Of a stretch of DNA of 64,000 nt, positions 36,245 through 44,472 are shown piece after piece. Below the pieces are notes generated by a model. The model did not search any database, was not told the DNA's origin, and saw only the letters and a list, made by a program, of their open reading frames with translations. Origin of the DNA: an uncultured Prevotellaceae bacterium (GTDB lineage: Bacteria > Bacteroidota > Bacteroidia > Bacteroidales > Bacteroidaceae); NCBI GenBank assembly GCA_900316685.1, contig ONDS01000010.1:1-64000 (forward strand), read 5' to 3'. The position numbers and the translations under genes were made by a program. Every line of letters begins with the position of its first letter. Within the stretch, counting starts at the first letter, position 1.

Positions 36245-36618
36245 GAAAACAGTGTCCCGGCTTGCCGCTGGCTCCTTGACGGGGCGAGAGGAAAGTCCGG
36301 GCAGTGAGGGCACCCCACTTCCGAAAATAGAAGCTATTGGTGACAGTAGGTGACAGCAGAAGAAAAGAACCGCCCCTCTCGGGGGGTAAGGGTGAGAAGG
36401 TGGTGTAAGAGACCACCAGGCGATGGGTGATCATCGTGCTGTGCTGGCTGGGGACTGCAAGTTCAAGTAAACCGTCGTCTGAGGGATGCCCGCCCGACTA
36501 ACTCCGACGGAGGGTAGAACGCTTCAGCCCATGGGCGACTGTGGGCGTAGATAAATGGCAAGCACCACTCGCACTGCGTGCTGTGGTACAGAACCCGGCT
36601 TATAGGGGCACTGTTTTC
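36245..36618 (+). ncRNA. rnpB: RNase P RNA, bacterial class A
   Basis: Recognised by the conserved core: gaggaaagtccgggc near 36286 and acagaacccggcttat near 36588, the two strands of the P4 region. The ends gaaaacagtgtccc and ggcactgttttc pair as helix P1, fixing the limits. About 374 bases, normal length. It removes 5' leaders from tRNA precursors with the RnpA protein. The acting start fits the -7 element at 36232-36239. Confidence 0.95.
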
Positions 36619-36639
36619 TTTTTTATTAAAGTTTCTGAT

Positions 36640-36845
36640 GTTATGAAGATAAAAGAATTCAACTTCCGCAAGCTCCGCTTGCCTTGTAGACAAAAGGAGT
36701 TAGAAGAAGACAGAGGAAGATAAAAGACATTAGTTTTGCTGCATAAACACTGCAAACGGAGTAATGTCCTCTATCTCCCGCCGCCGAAAAGCGGCTATCT
36801 TCATTTATCTTCCTTTATCTTCTAAACATGCGGAAGTTGAATAAA
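36640..36845. repeat. Long imperfect inverted repeat after rnpB
   Basis: Outer arms attcaacttccgca (about 36657-36670) and tgcggaagttgaat (about 36830-36843) are perfect; inner stretches (agaggaagataaaagacatta against taatgtcctctatctccc, and ttagaagaag against cttctaa) also pair. The element is ~190 bases with no frame: a MITE-like or structured transcript. Confidence 0.55.
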
Positions 36846-36862
36846 AGAATAAATACCTGAAC

Positions 36863-36935
36863 CCCTGACCTCCTAAGGTAATGTCTAAACTCCTAAACTC
36901 CTGAACTCCTGAACTCCCGAACTCTTGAACTCCTC
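36863..36935. repeat. Dispersed aaggtaatgtctaa repeat and ctcctgaa array before the YihY gene
   Basis: cctaaggtaatgtctaaactcctaaact matches 27213-27240; it continues as five degenerate units of ctcctgaa up to six bases before the ATG at 36941. Confidence 0.55.
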
Positions 36936-36940
36936 AAAAC

Positions 36941-38254
36941 ATGGAATGGCTTAACAACATCATCTCCTTCCTGAAAAAGGATATGTGGCTTCTCGACGAT
37001 GAGAAACTGCCTTGGTGGAAAAATGCTCTTATCAAGACTGCCAAGGTCGTCATACTCACCGCCAAGGCGTTCATCTCCAACAACCTTTTCCGTATGGCGG
37101 CGGCGCTCACTTATTCCACGCTGTTGGCCATCGTGCCCATAGCAGCTGTCATCTTCGCCGTGGCAAGGGGCTTCGGATTCTCCATCTATATCGAGGAGTG
37201 GTTCCGCGATGCGCTGGAGTCTCAACCGCAAGTGGCGGAATCCATCATCGGATTCGTCAACTCTTACCTCGTGCATGCACAAAGTGGCATCATATTGGGC
37301 GTGGGATTGGTATTCATGTTATGGACCGTCATCATGCTGACAACCAACATTGAAGAGGCGTTCAACGATATATGGAAAGTTGGCAAGACAAGGTCATGGT
37401 CACACGCCATCATCAACTATACGGCGGTGTTCTTCCTCTTGCCCATCGTCATCATCGTAACCTCTGGTGTGTCAGTGGTCTTCGCTACCATCTCCGACGG
37501 ACTGAAGGAAATCATCTTTGTGGCTCCTATTATTAAGGTGCTTGTAGGGCTTGTGCCCTATGTCATCTGGTCGCTGGTCTTTATACTGCTCTATGTATTC
37601 ATGCCCAACACTAAGGTGATGTGGAAACACGCCATCATACCGGGCATTGTGGCGGGCGTGGCCATGCAACTGCTCCAACTCTTCTATATACACTCACAGA
37701 TATGGGTGTCGAGCTATAACGCCATCTATGGTTCTTTCGCGGCTCTTCCGCTCTTCATGCTCTGGTTGCAGATTTCTTGGACCATCTGTCTCGTCGGGGC
37801 GCAGATGTGCTATGTCAGCCAAAACCTCAAGGATATGGCGTTCGACCACGACATCAGGGAGATAAGTCATCATCACCAGGTCATCATGGCTGCTCTACTG
37901 CTCAGCATCATTTGCAAGAAACATTTCAAGGGGGAGAAGGCATGCTCGGTGCGACAACTCAAAGAACTCTCCGGGCTGCCCATGACCGTCACTGCCGAAC
38001 TGTTGCAACGACTGCATGATACCGGACTTATCAATGTATGTGGTGAATACAAGGAGGAGAACACCGTATACCAGCCTTCGATGGGTACCAATAATATCTC
38101 GCTCGGATTGATGGTCGAGCGACTGGAGTCCAACGGCAAATGGAAACCTAAGGTGCTGGTGGCACAACTCAATGGCAAACTGTGGAGAAAGGTCTACCAG
38201 ATAAGAAAGGAATATGGCGACAATCTGAAAACAATCCTCGTCAGGGATTTGTAA
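36941..38254 (+). CDS. YihY/BrkB-family inner-membrane protein
   Basis: 437 residues. Six hydrophobic segments (about 48-75, 105-125, 145-170, 190-212, 222-245, 262-285) form the YihY membrane domain with motifs RMAAALTYSTLLAIVPIAAV and YNAIYGSFAALPLFMLWLQ. The C-terminal ~130 residues form a soluble winged-helix-like part (VRQLKELSGLPMTVTAELLQRL) found in Bacteroidota members. Transport function is suspected in the family but unproven. The stop overlaps the convergent gene below by 14 bases. Confidence 0.85.
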   Translation: MEWLNNIISFLKKDMWLLDDEKLPWWKNALIKTAKVVILTAKAFISNNLFRMAAALTYSTLLAIVPIAAVIFAVARGFGFSIYIEEWFRDALESQPQVAESIIGFVNSYLVHAQSGIILGVGLVFMLWTVIMLTTNIEEAFNDIWKVGKTRSWSHAIINYTAVFFLLPIVIIVTSGVSVVFATISDGLKEIIFVAPIIKVLVGLVPYVIWSLVFILLYVFMPNTKVMWKHAIIPGIVAGVAMQLLQLFYIHSQIWVSSYNAIYGSFAALPLFMLWLQISWTICLVGAQMCYVSQNLKDMAFDHDIREISHHHQVIMAALLLSIICKKHFKGEKACSVRQLKELSGLPMTVTAELLQRLHDTGLINVCGEYKEENTVYQPSMGTNNISLGLMVERLESNGKWKPKVLVAQLNGKLWRKVYQIRKEYGDNLKTILVRDL

Positions 38255-38636
38255 ACTTCAATACTGCATCCACGAATCGGGCGGCACCCGATTCCCGTAA
38301 CTTGCGCTCTTCCTGCTTCCTTCGCCAGGTCTGGAAGAGGTAATACATCAGGCACAACACGGCACCGATGCCCAAACCGATGAACAGGTATTTCTCGTCG
38401 CCTGGAAACATGGAGAACACCACCACGGGCATAATCAAGATCAAACCATAAAGCGTGTAGGTCTTCTTCGCCTTTTCCATCGGATCATCAATAATCTTCT
38501 GGTCGAAGAAATAATCATTCAACTCGTCTTCGTCGATGTCGTAATCCGACAACTTCGGGAAACCGGGTTCTTCGGCGTGTTGTTTCATGATTTCCTTCAC
38601 GCGCTCTTCCAATTGTTCTATGCTCTTGTCTACCAT
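38241..38636 (-). CDS. Small membrane protein of unknown function
   Basis: 131 residues from the ATG at 38636, downstream of a promoter that excludes the longer frame to 38681. An acidic N-terminal coil (about 1-50), two transmembrane helices (about 68-85 and 90-108) and a basic tail. Resembles conserved Bacteroidales hypothetical proteins with no known role. Its 3' end overlaps YihY by 14 bases in convergent orientation. Confidence 0.65.
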   Translation of the reverse strand: MVDKSIEQLEERVKEIMKQHAEEPGFPKLSDYDIDEDELNDYFFDQKIIDDPMEKAKKTYTLYGLILIMPVVVFSMFPGDEKYLFIGLGIGAVLCLMYYLFQTWRRKQEERKLRESGAARFVDAVLKFTNP

Positions 38637-38651
38637 AAACAAAACTTTTTG

Positions 38652-38682
38652 CAAAGATAGTGCAAGTTGAGTGAAGAACAAA
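38652..38682 (-). promoter_or_regulatory. Promoter of the small membrane-protein gene, in the first repeat copy
   Basis: On the minus strand TTTG (38679-38682), 19-bp spacer, TATCTTTG (38652-38659), then the ATG at 38636. Both elements fall in the first unit of the tandem array that follows. Confidence 0.65.
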
Positions 38683-38921
38683 AAGAATCTATTCTTTTTT
38701 TATTCCGAAACGCCGCCTATATTATCTAAAGATAGTGCAAGTTGAGTGAAGAACAAAAAGAATCCCATTCTTTTTTTATTCCGAAACGCCGCCTATCTTA
38801 TCTAAAGATAGTGCAAGTTGAGTGAAGAACAAAAAGAATCCTATTCTTTTTTTATTCCGAAACGCCGCCTATCTTATCTAAAGATAGTGCAAGTTGAGTG
38901 AAGAACAAAAAGAATCCCATT
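38653..38921. repeat. 75-76-bp tandem array carrying promoter sequence
   Basis: Units begin at 38653, 38728, 38804 and 38880 (spacing 75, 76, 76), the last partial. Each unit holds the -33 TTTG and the spacer of the promoter above, but only the first has the intact -7 (TATCTTTG); the others read TATCTTTA. An aaaagaat/attctttt dyad is inside each unit. Confidence 0.85.
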
Positions 38922-38924
38922 CCA

Positions 38925-39010
38925 GTCCCCCTCCTGCATAATGGAGGGGTTAGGGGATGTCACTTTTCCAAGGCAAGCTAACTTCTCCCTCCTTCAGGAA
39001 GGGCTGGGGT
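38925..39010. repeat. Dispersed ccctcc/ggagggg repeat
   Basis: Two palindromic C/G-rich blocks (ccccctcctgcataatggagggg; ctccctccttcaggaaggg followed by gggtggg) of the same style as those at 55434-55645. They separate the array above from the YkvA promoter. Confidence 0.5.
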
Positions 39011-39052
39011 GGGTGTTATCAACATTCAAAATATGTTAACCTTAAAATATTT

Positions 39053-39083
39053 TTTGGCGTTTTAAGAATATTTCGTACCTTTG
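39053..39083 (+). promoter_or_regulatory. Promoter of the YkvA/DUF1232 gene
   Basis: TTTG (39053-39056), 19 bp, TACCTTTG (39076-39083); ATG 30 bases on at 39113. The longer frame from 38957 starts before this promoter and is not used. Confidence 0.65.
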
Positions 39084-39112
39084 CAGAAAATTTTCACCAA
39101 AAGCATTCGACC

Positions 39113-39517
39113 ATGGAGTTACCCGATTTTATGTCATATTCCAACAAGTTCTCTTCTAAGGGCTTCGTTGAGAAAATATCTCGCATAGCTAAAAGGGCGG
39201 GGTCGAAATTGGTTTATTCCGCTTTGGTACTTTATTACACCCTCCAAAGCAAAAAAATATCCATGAAAGACAAGGCCATCATCATCGGGGCCTTGGGATA
39301 TCTTATTTCCCCGCTGGATGCCATTCCCGATGCCATCCCCATCGTCGGATTGGGAGACGATATGGCTGTGCTGGCATTCGTTCTGAAAAAGGTGTGGGAC
39401 CAAGTTTCCGACGAGGTGAAAGACAAGGCAAGGAACAAACTTGCCGATTGGTTCGACGAAGATGAGATGAACGAACTGGAGGAACTCTTCGACAAGGAAG
39501 AGAAAATCAAGGCGTAA
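39113..39517 (+). CDS. YkvA-family protein (DUF1232)
   Basis: 134 residues from 39113. The DUF1232 signature KDKAIIIGALGYLISPLDAIPDAIPIVGLGDD (about residues 55-86, read in parts) is complete, flanked by helices and an acidic tail. The family contains small membrane-associated proteins of unknown function; the LISPLDAIPD segment is hydrophobic enough to insert in the membrane. Confidence 0.85.
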   Translation: MELPDFMSYSNKFSSKGFVEKISRIAKRAGSKLVYSALVLYYTLQSKKISMKDKAIIIGALGYLISPLDAIPDAIPIVGLGDDMAVLAFVLKKVWDQVSDEVKDKARNKLADWFDEDEMNELEELFDKEEKIKA

Positions 39518-39530
39518 CCCCTCAGACCTT

Positions 39531-39572
39531 GTTTCAGATTTCCTATTTCAGATTTCCTATTTCAAATTTCAG
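39531..39572. repeat. Tandem tttcagatttccta repeat
   Basis: Three 14-base units between two convergent genes. Confidence 0.5.
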
Positions 39573-39578
39573 TTTTCC

Positions 39579-40793
39579 CTAATACTTCTTCATAATCTTG
39601 CCGATGGCTTTGTCTAAACTCTCCGTCGGCTCGATGATGTTGTAGTCCTCCCAGAACTTAGGATCGCGGAAATAATCCACCTTGTCATAAAAAGCCGCTC
39701 GCGAATCAAAAGAGTCGCGGCCTCGTATAGGCTCGGCTCCGTTCTCCTGACGGTCGGTGACCACCATCTCACATGCAATAGAGAAACTGGTGGCAAACAA
39801 CTTGCGTTTCCAATCACAGTTGAAACGGAACAAACTCCTCACATAATTGATATGCGTCACCCCATCCTCGTACTTGTAATCTACCAATATCGACAGCTCC
39901 TTGGGCTTGAAACGCACTCCAAAGGGTTTTTTCAACAACATATACCGTGTGGCGCGTGGGGTGTCATGCACATCCAACTCCAACTCGGCGCGTGTGAACG
40001 ACAGCGTGGCGCGGTCGATGTATAACTTGCCATAATACAATGCCCAGGGGGTCCAACTGCGGGGCGATATGCCCACGACATAATGTGGGCGGTCGTCGAT
40101 GAGCGCCGAGCCTTCCATAGTAAACTCATAATGCTCCATGTCTTCCTGGGCAAAGAGAAAGTCGGAATTCTTCACAAAGTCGAAAAAAACGGATTGCGTA
40201 GGACCGCCAGCGACCTTCACTCCCAACGTGTCACTCTGTTTGGGGCTCAACAGCCTACGACCTTTCACTATCGCCACACGGTCGCGATAGGCATCATGGC
40301 GGTAAGAGGTCTTATACATGTCCACCACGCCCTCAGCCACATAGATATAGTGCTTGCGCTTCATGGCTGCCTCACGATAGAAACATTTGTATAGGGTAGG
40401 GGTCTTGCTGTAGTTGTCGGGTATCTTGCTGATGGCGATGTTCACCAAATCACGGGGATTCTCTGTCCACACCACCACCTCGCCCAACTCTATCGGAGTG
40501 GGCTTCAATCGGATGGTCAGACCTTGCAGCTCTCCAGACGACAGCGGCTGGCGCTTCGTCTCATAACCTAAATGGCTGACAATAAGTGAACTGGGAGCAT
40601 TGTCCACCTTCAACGTGAAAAAACCATCGTCGTTGGTCACCACCGATGCACGGACGCCGTCTACACCAACGCTGGCCTGAGCCACTTCCTTGCCCGTGCG
40701 CTCGTCTTTCACCGTGCCACTGATAACAAACTTTTGGGCGGGTGCTGTGAGGCAGGTAAGTATGAAGAGGTTAAAGAGTATAATTCTTCTCAT
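39579..40793 (-). CDS. Secreted protein with carboxypeptidase-like regulatory domain
   Basis: 404 residues, signal peptide about 1-19 (TAPAQK). Residues 22-105 are the regulatory sandwich (VISGTVKDERTGKEVAQASV, ...LIVSHLGYETKRQPL) seen at the N-terminus of many Bacteroidota envelope proteins; the remaining 300 residues resemble DUF5686-like beta-rich proteins but lack an obvious barrel of that length. Probably an outer-membrane or periplasmic structural protein; no enzyme motif. Confidence 0.7.
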   Translation of the reverse strand: MRRIILFNLFILTCLTAPAQKFVISGTVKDERTGKEVAQASVGVDGVRASVVTNDDGFFTLKVDNAPSSLIVSHLGYETKRQPLSSGELQGLTIRLKPTPIELGEVVVWTENPRDLVNIAISKIPDNYSKTPTLYKCFYREAAMKRKHYIYVAEGVVDMYKTSYRHDAYRDRVAIVKGRRLLSPKQSDTLGVKVAGGPTQSVFFDFVKNSDFLFAQEDMEHYEFTMEGSALIDDRPHYVVGISPRSWTPWALYYGKLYIDRATLSFTRAELELDVHDTPRATRYMLLKKPFGVRFKPKELSILVDYKYEDGVTHINYVRSLFRFNCDWKRKLFATSFSIACEMVVTDRQENGAEPIRGRDSFDSRAAFYDKVDYFRDPKFWEDYNIIEPTESLDKAIGKIMKKY

Positions 40794-40869
40794 GGTCTAT
40801 CAGGATTGGTAATACTCCACAAAAATAATCGTTTGCACTCATTTCTCCAAATTTTTCTTACAGTAAATG

Positions 40870-40904
40870 AAAAAAAAGCTGCCATACCCGGAGGTATGGC
40901 AGCT
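40870..40904 (-). terminator. Rho-independent terminator of gdhA
   Basis: Perfect 12-bp stem agctgccatacc (40877-40888) / ggtatggcagct (40893-40904); on the minus strand it is followed by seven T. It lies 28 bases past the gdhA stop. Confidence 0.88.
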
Positions 40905-40931
40905 GCATAGTAGCTAAAGTGGTTATATAGC

Positions 40932-42266
40932 TTAAACTATTCCTTGAGCCATCATGGCTTTCGCCACTTTCAGAAAACCTGCCACATTGGCACCCTTCAC
41001 GTAGTTGATGTAACCATCGGCCTCAGTACCGTACTTCACGCAGTTGGCGTGGATGTCGTTCATGATGTCGTGCAACTTCTGGTCCACTTCCTCGCGGCTC
41101 CAGCGCAGACGCTCGGAGTTCTGGCTCATCTCAAGACCCGACACGGCCACACCACCGGCGTTGGCTGCCTTACCCGGAGAATACAGAATCTTGGCATCCT
41201 GGAACACCTTAATGGCCTCGGGGGTCGAAGGCATGTTGGCTCCCTCGCTCACTGCTATCACGCCATTGGCGACAAGGGCTTTCGCAGCTTCCTCGTTGAT
41301 CTCATTCTGGGTGGCACTCGGAAGGGCAATGTCGGCTTTCTCAAACCAAGGCTTCTTGCCGGGAACATATTTCAGGCCATATTCCTTGGCGTATTCACTG
41401 ATACGACCGCGCTCCACGTTCTTCAATTCCATGATGAAATCCAGTTTCTCACGGTCAATGCCATCGGGGTCATATACGTAACCGTCGGAGTCACTCACGG
41501 TGACGACCTTGCCGCCTAACTCAATACATTTCTCGATAGTATACTGGGCTACGTTACCGGCGCCAGACACCAAGATGGTCTTGCCCTTGATGCTCTCGCC
41601 ACGGGTTGCCAACATATTGCAGAGGAAATAAACATTACCATAACCGGTAGCCTCGGGACGGATACGCGAACCGCCGAACTCCTGACCTTTACCGGTCAAC
41701 ACGCCGCTCCACTGGTGAGTCAGTTTCTTGTACATGCCGAACATATAGGCAACTTCACGACCACCAACACCGATATCACCAGCGGGAACATCCTCGTCAG
41801 GACCGATATGACGATACAACTCGGTCATGAAGGCCTGGCAGAAACGCATCACCTCGCCGTTGGACTTGCCACGGGGAGAGAAGTCACTGCCGCCCTTGGC
41901 ACCGCCCATGGGAAGGGTGGTCAACGAGTTCTTGAAGGTCTGCTCGAAAGCAAGGAACTTCAAAATCGAAAGATTCACGGATGCATGATAGCGAATACCT
42001 CCTTTGTACGGGCCGATGGCGTTGTTGTGCTGTACGCGGTAACCCATATTGGTCTGCACATTGCCCTTGTCGTCGGTCCAGGTAACACGGAACTCCACCA
42101 AACGGTCGGGAATGCAAAGACGCTCTATCAGATTGGCTTTCTCAAACTCGGGGTGCTTGTTGTACTCCTCTTCAATGGTTCCTAATACCTGACTCACGGC
42201 CTGGATGTACTCAGGCTCGTTGGGGAAACGCTGTTGCAAACCCTCAATGACTTTTGCTGCATTCAT
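40932..42266 (-). CDS. gdhA: Glutamate dehydrogenase, hexameric type
   Basis: 444 residues. Substrate-binding and catalytic segment GPYKGGIRYHASVN near 85-98 and PMGGAKGGSDF near 119-129 (catalytic Lys), NAD(P) motif VSGAGNVAQYTI near 233-244. Length and motifs fit the NADP-type enzyme of Bacteroidota, which assimilates ammonia into glutamate. Strong promoter and terminator define a single-gene unit. Confidence 0.95.
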   Translation of the reverse strand: MNAAKVIEGLQQRFPNEPEYIQAVSQVLGTIEEEYNKHPEFEKANLIERLCIPDRLVEFRVTWTDDKGNVQTNMGYRVQHNNAIGPYKGGIRYHASVNLSILKFLAFEQTFKNSLTTLPMGGAKGGSDFSPRGKSNGEVMRFCQAFMTELYRHIGPDEDVPAGDIGVGGREVAYMFGMYKKLTHQWSGVLTGKGQEFGGSRIRPEATGYGNVYFLCNMLATRGESIKGKTILVSGAGNVAQYTIEKCIELGGKVVTVSDSDGYVYDPDGIDREKLDFIMELKNVERGRISEYAKEYGLKYVPGKKPWFEKADIALPSATQNEINEEAAKALVANGVIAVSEGANMPSTPEAIKVFQDAKILYSPGKAANAGGVAVSGLEMSQNSERLRWSREEVDQKLHDIMNDIHANCVKYGTEADGYINYVKGANVAGFLKVAKAMMAQGIV

Positions 42267-42331
42267 AATCTTTTTACTTTAAAATGTTGATAATGCTTTA
42301 TGATTTTCTTTTATAATTCTGATTGTGGTTG

Positions 42332-42362
42332 CAAAATTATATCAAAAATCGGAAAACACAAA
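42332..42362 (-). promoter_or_regulatory. Promoter of gdhA
   Basis: On the minus strand TTTG (42359-42362), 19 bp, TAATTTTG (42332-42339): a full consensus match giving a leader of about 60 bases. Confidence 0.65.
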
Positions 42363-42533
42363 CATTTTGAAAGATTTTTTTCGATTTTAATGTAAAAAAG
42401 TTATTTATTTGATGTAAATCATCTATTTTTGTGATTTCTGCAAACGTTTTCGTGTTCGCACACAACCTATTTTTTTGTTTGTCATTCTCTTGTGAAGTAA
42501 ATTGTCCTGATATTTTTCAATAATCTCCAAGTA

Positions 42534-43508
42534 TTATAATGCATATACTAATGATACTTCCATTTTTGTTGGTCCTTCAAGGAAAAGAGAATCCTTTAAT
42601 TTTAAATCAAATTTGTCAATGCATTCATTAAGCTTTTTATCATCATCCAAGCACGAGGGATCTGACAAACCACACAGTGTTTCAATTACTTTTGTTAGAG
42701 TTTTGCCATGAAATTCGCTAACTGATGATACTAAATCTAGCGAACCATACGCTGTTAAAACTATTTTCTTTGATGAACGCAGTTGGGGCCAGTATTCATT
42801 TCTGATAGTGTCAATGATGCTTTGAAGTCGCTCTTCAAAATTGGCACCTTTTCCTTCGATACGAATTTCATATACGCATTCTTCATCATAGAGGTATTTC
42901 AGGTCGTAGTAGTCAATAGATAACAGACCATACATCTGCAAAATACCACACACAACTGTATCTATGTTTTTCCATACATAGGGCCATGGGCCTTGGCATG
43001 CATTATACTCTGCTATGGCGGCATCTCTCTCTTCGTCAATCCAACGGTCAATCTTTTCCCAATTTTCCTCAGAGAGCTTGCCTGACTGATGAAGTTCACA
43101 AAGTGCACTAATGTTATCATAGAAGCCACGTTTCTTGCACTTTTCGAGATATGAGATAGTCTTGCCTTTGAATGCCGCGTAGGCGATTTCCCGTCTAGTA
43201 CTATCCCCTATATAGCCTCCCACGTTGATGACAAAGATTTCGTCTGCCAAGTCTATCTTTGCCAGATGCTGGCGTTCAAGCATGTCTTTATTATCTTCTG
43301 TCCATACCACCTCATCACCAGAGTGGTTAAATAGGCCAACGCTAATAACAATATTGCCTTCGAGGGTCAGGCGCTTTTGGGCTTCCAGGAATTCATTCTT
43401 GAAGCGAGTGCTACCACAGAGGGTTATGACCTTAAATTCATTGATTATGTCTCTCCCTTTCTTTACAGCATTTTGTAACTGTTCTTTTTTTGTTTTCATA
43501 CTCTGCAT
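42534..43508 (-). CDS. Modular protein: shared leader, nucleoside deoxyribosyltransferase-like domain, FtsZ-C-like domain
   Basis: 324 residues. 1-22: leader (MQSMKT, then AVKKGRD) shared with the gene at 44473-46224. 26-122: Rossmann-like nucleoside 2-deoxyribosyltransferase/SLOG-type fold with LCGSTRFKNEF near 30 and DEIFVINVGGYIGDSTRREI near 89-108. 185-324: GLLSIDYYDLKYL followed by alternating strands and helices to KMEVSLVYAL, which aligns with the C-terminal domain of the neighbour and with the FtsZ C-terminal domain (GLINVDFADV start). Deoxyribosyltransferase folds serve as nucleotide-degrading effectors in other conflict systems; that role here is inference. Probably co-transcribed with the gene at 43569 (gap 60 bases). 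Confidence 0.6.
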   Translation of the reverse strand: MQSMKTKKEQLQNAVKKGRDIINEFKVITLCGSTRFKNEFLEAQKRLTLEGNIVISVGLFNHSGDEVVWTEDNKDMLERQHLAKIDLADEIFVINVGGYIGDSTRREIAYAAFKGKTISYLEKCKKRGFYDNISALCELHQSGKLSEENWEKIDRWIDEERDAAIAEYNACQGPWPYVWKNIDTVVCGILQMYGLLSIDYYDLKYLYDEECVYEIRIEGKGANFEERLQSIIDTIRNEYWPQLRSSKKIVLTAYGSLDLVSSVSEFHGKTLTKVIETLCGLSDPSCLDDDKKLNECIDKFDLKLKDSLFLEGPTKMEVSLVYAL

Positions 43509-43568
43509 GTTTTATTTTCCGTAAAGATGCTTACTCCTAATATTATATTATTTGATTTAGATGAATAT

Positions 43569-44102
43569 CTATGATAGAATTTCTGATTTAAGCTGTTTGG
43601 CTCGATTCTCAACTATTTTATTCCACAATTGTGAATCCTGTATTTTCGACATAGGGATATGTTCTTTGTATTTCTCATAAAAATCAATAGCATCAAATAA
43701 GTCGTTTTGGATTTCGCTATGATAATAATGTCCTTCGCCTATCAAGACAGCCCAGTCCACATAGTCGATATATTTATCAATAAGACTTGACGAGATAAGA
43801 AGATCAGACGAACTAATCTCTGTCCAATCCCATTTGTCTTTGAATATTTCCAAATGTGCTTCAGTAAACCAGTCTTCGTCAATATGTTCAGAAAGAACTT
43901 TCCAATCAATCTTTTTGGCAAATTTTTGAAGCATAGGTATCGTCCAGTTAATGTTTCTGTTACCTGAAATAACCTTCCAGTCAACTTTTTCGAAATACTT
44001 TTCCAATAGGGACTCTGTCCACGGAAATTCTTCTGACAGATTCTTCCATGCTTGTTCTGTAGCAACTTGCTGCATAAACTCGTCATTCAGTGATTTTGTC
44101 AT
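43569..44102 (-). CDS. Tryptophan-repeat protein
   Basis: 177 residues; after a 25-residue start it holds four degenerate repeats of about 23-25 residues with the pattern W-T-x3-L-x2-K-(Y/F)-x2-K-(V/I)-D-W-x-x-(I/L)-S (for example LLEKYFEKVDWKVISGN and MLQKFAKKIDWKVLSEH). Repeats of this kind should stack as short helices into a binding surface. Acidic, no signal peptide. Its promoter (-7 at 44150-44157) carries the island dyad. A partner or sensor for the neighbouring modular protein is a guess. Confidence 0.6.
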   Translation of the reverse strand: MTKSLNDEFMQQVATEQAWKNLSEEFPWTESLLEKYFEKVDWKVISGNRNINWTIPMLQKFAKKIDWKVLSEHIDEDWFTEAHLEIFKDKWDWTEISSSDLLISSSLIDKYIDYVDWAVLIGEGHYYHSEIQNDLFDAIDFYEKYKEHIPMSKIQDSQLWNKIVENRAKQLKSEILS

Positions 44103-44149
44103 ACTTTATGTGTTTTTAGATGTTAGACTTTGAATTATATTTCACTATG

Positions 44150-44190
44150 CAAAGTTAAATGAGGACTACGCCAATCTGTGGCAGAGGTTT
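44150..44190 (-). promoter_or_regulatory. -7 element and operator-like dyad of the tryptophan-repeat gene
   Basis: TAACTTTG (44150-44157, minus strand) with the dyad GCCA-atctg-TGGC at 44170-44182 and the trailing agaggttt to 44190. Copies lie at 46255-46272, 46338-46355 and 53732-53749. Confidence 0.55.
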
Positions 44191-44198
44191 AGAAAATG

Positions 44199-44403
44199 TC
44201 ATTTCATCAGAAATTTTATTTGGAGCCAGTATTTAGAAAGCACGATGTCTATAGCTTCTTTTTGTGTTTGTGCATCCTCTCCGAGGAGTTGAGAGAGCCT
44301 TTCTGCCTTACGTATTCATTAATGCTTCCTGCCTAAGTACGTTGATGTCAGCCCCTTGTGGAAGGAGTTTAAGAAGCGATTTGATTTGGATGTCAGGTTT
44401 CAT
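44199..44403 (-). pseudogene. Small frameshifted gene
   Basis: From the ATG at 44403 the frame reads MKPDIQIKSLLKLLPQGADI and stops after 31 residues (MNT-stop). A shift of one base at that point gives a continuous further 37 residues (RKAERLSQLLGEDAQTQKEA... to KFLMK-stop at 44199). Together they form an even, helical, protein-like sequence of about 68 residues, so this is probably a broken small gene. Family not recognised. Confidence 0.45.
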
Positions 44404-44472
44404 TGTGTATTAACTTTACGTCCCACAGATAACGATATTATTCGCGGAGATAAACAATTACTTGCCATATTT

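Noticed and set aside
38957-39112. Longer start for the YkvA gene
   Set aside because: The consensus promoter at 39053-39083 lies inside the extra part, which is made of repeat sequence.
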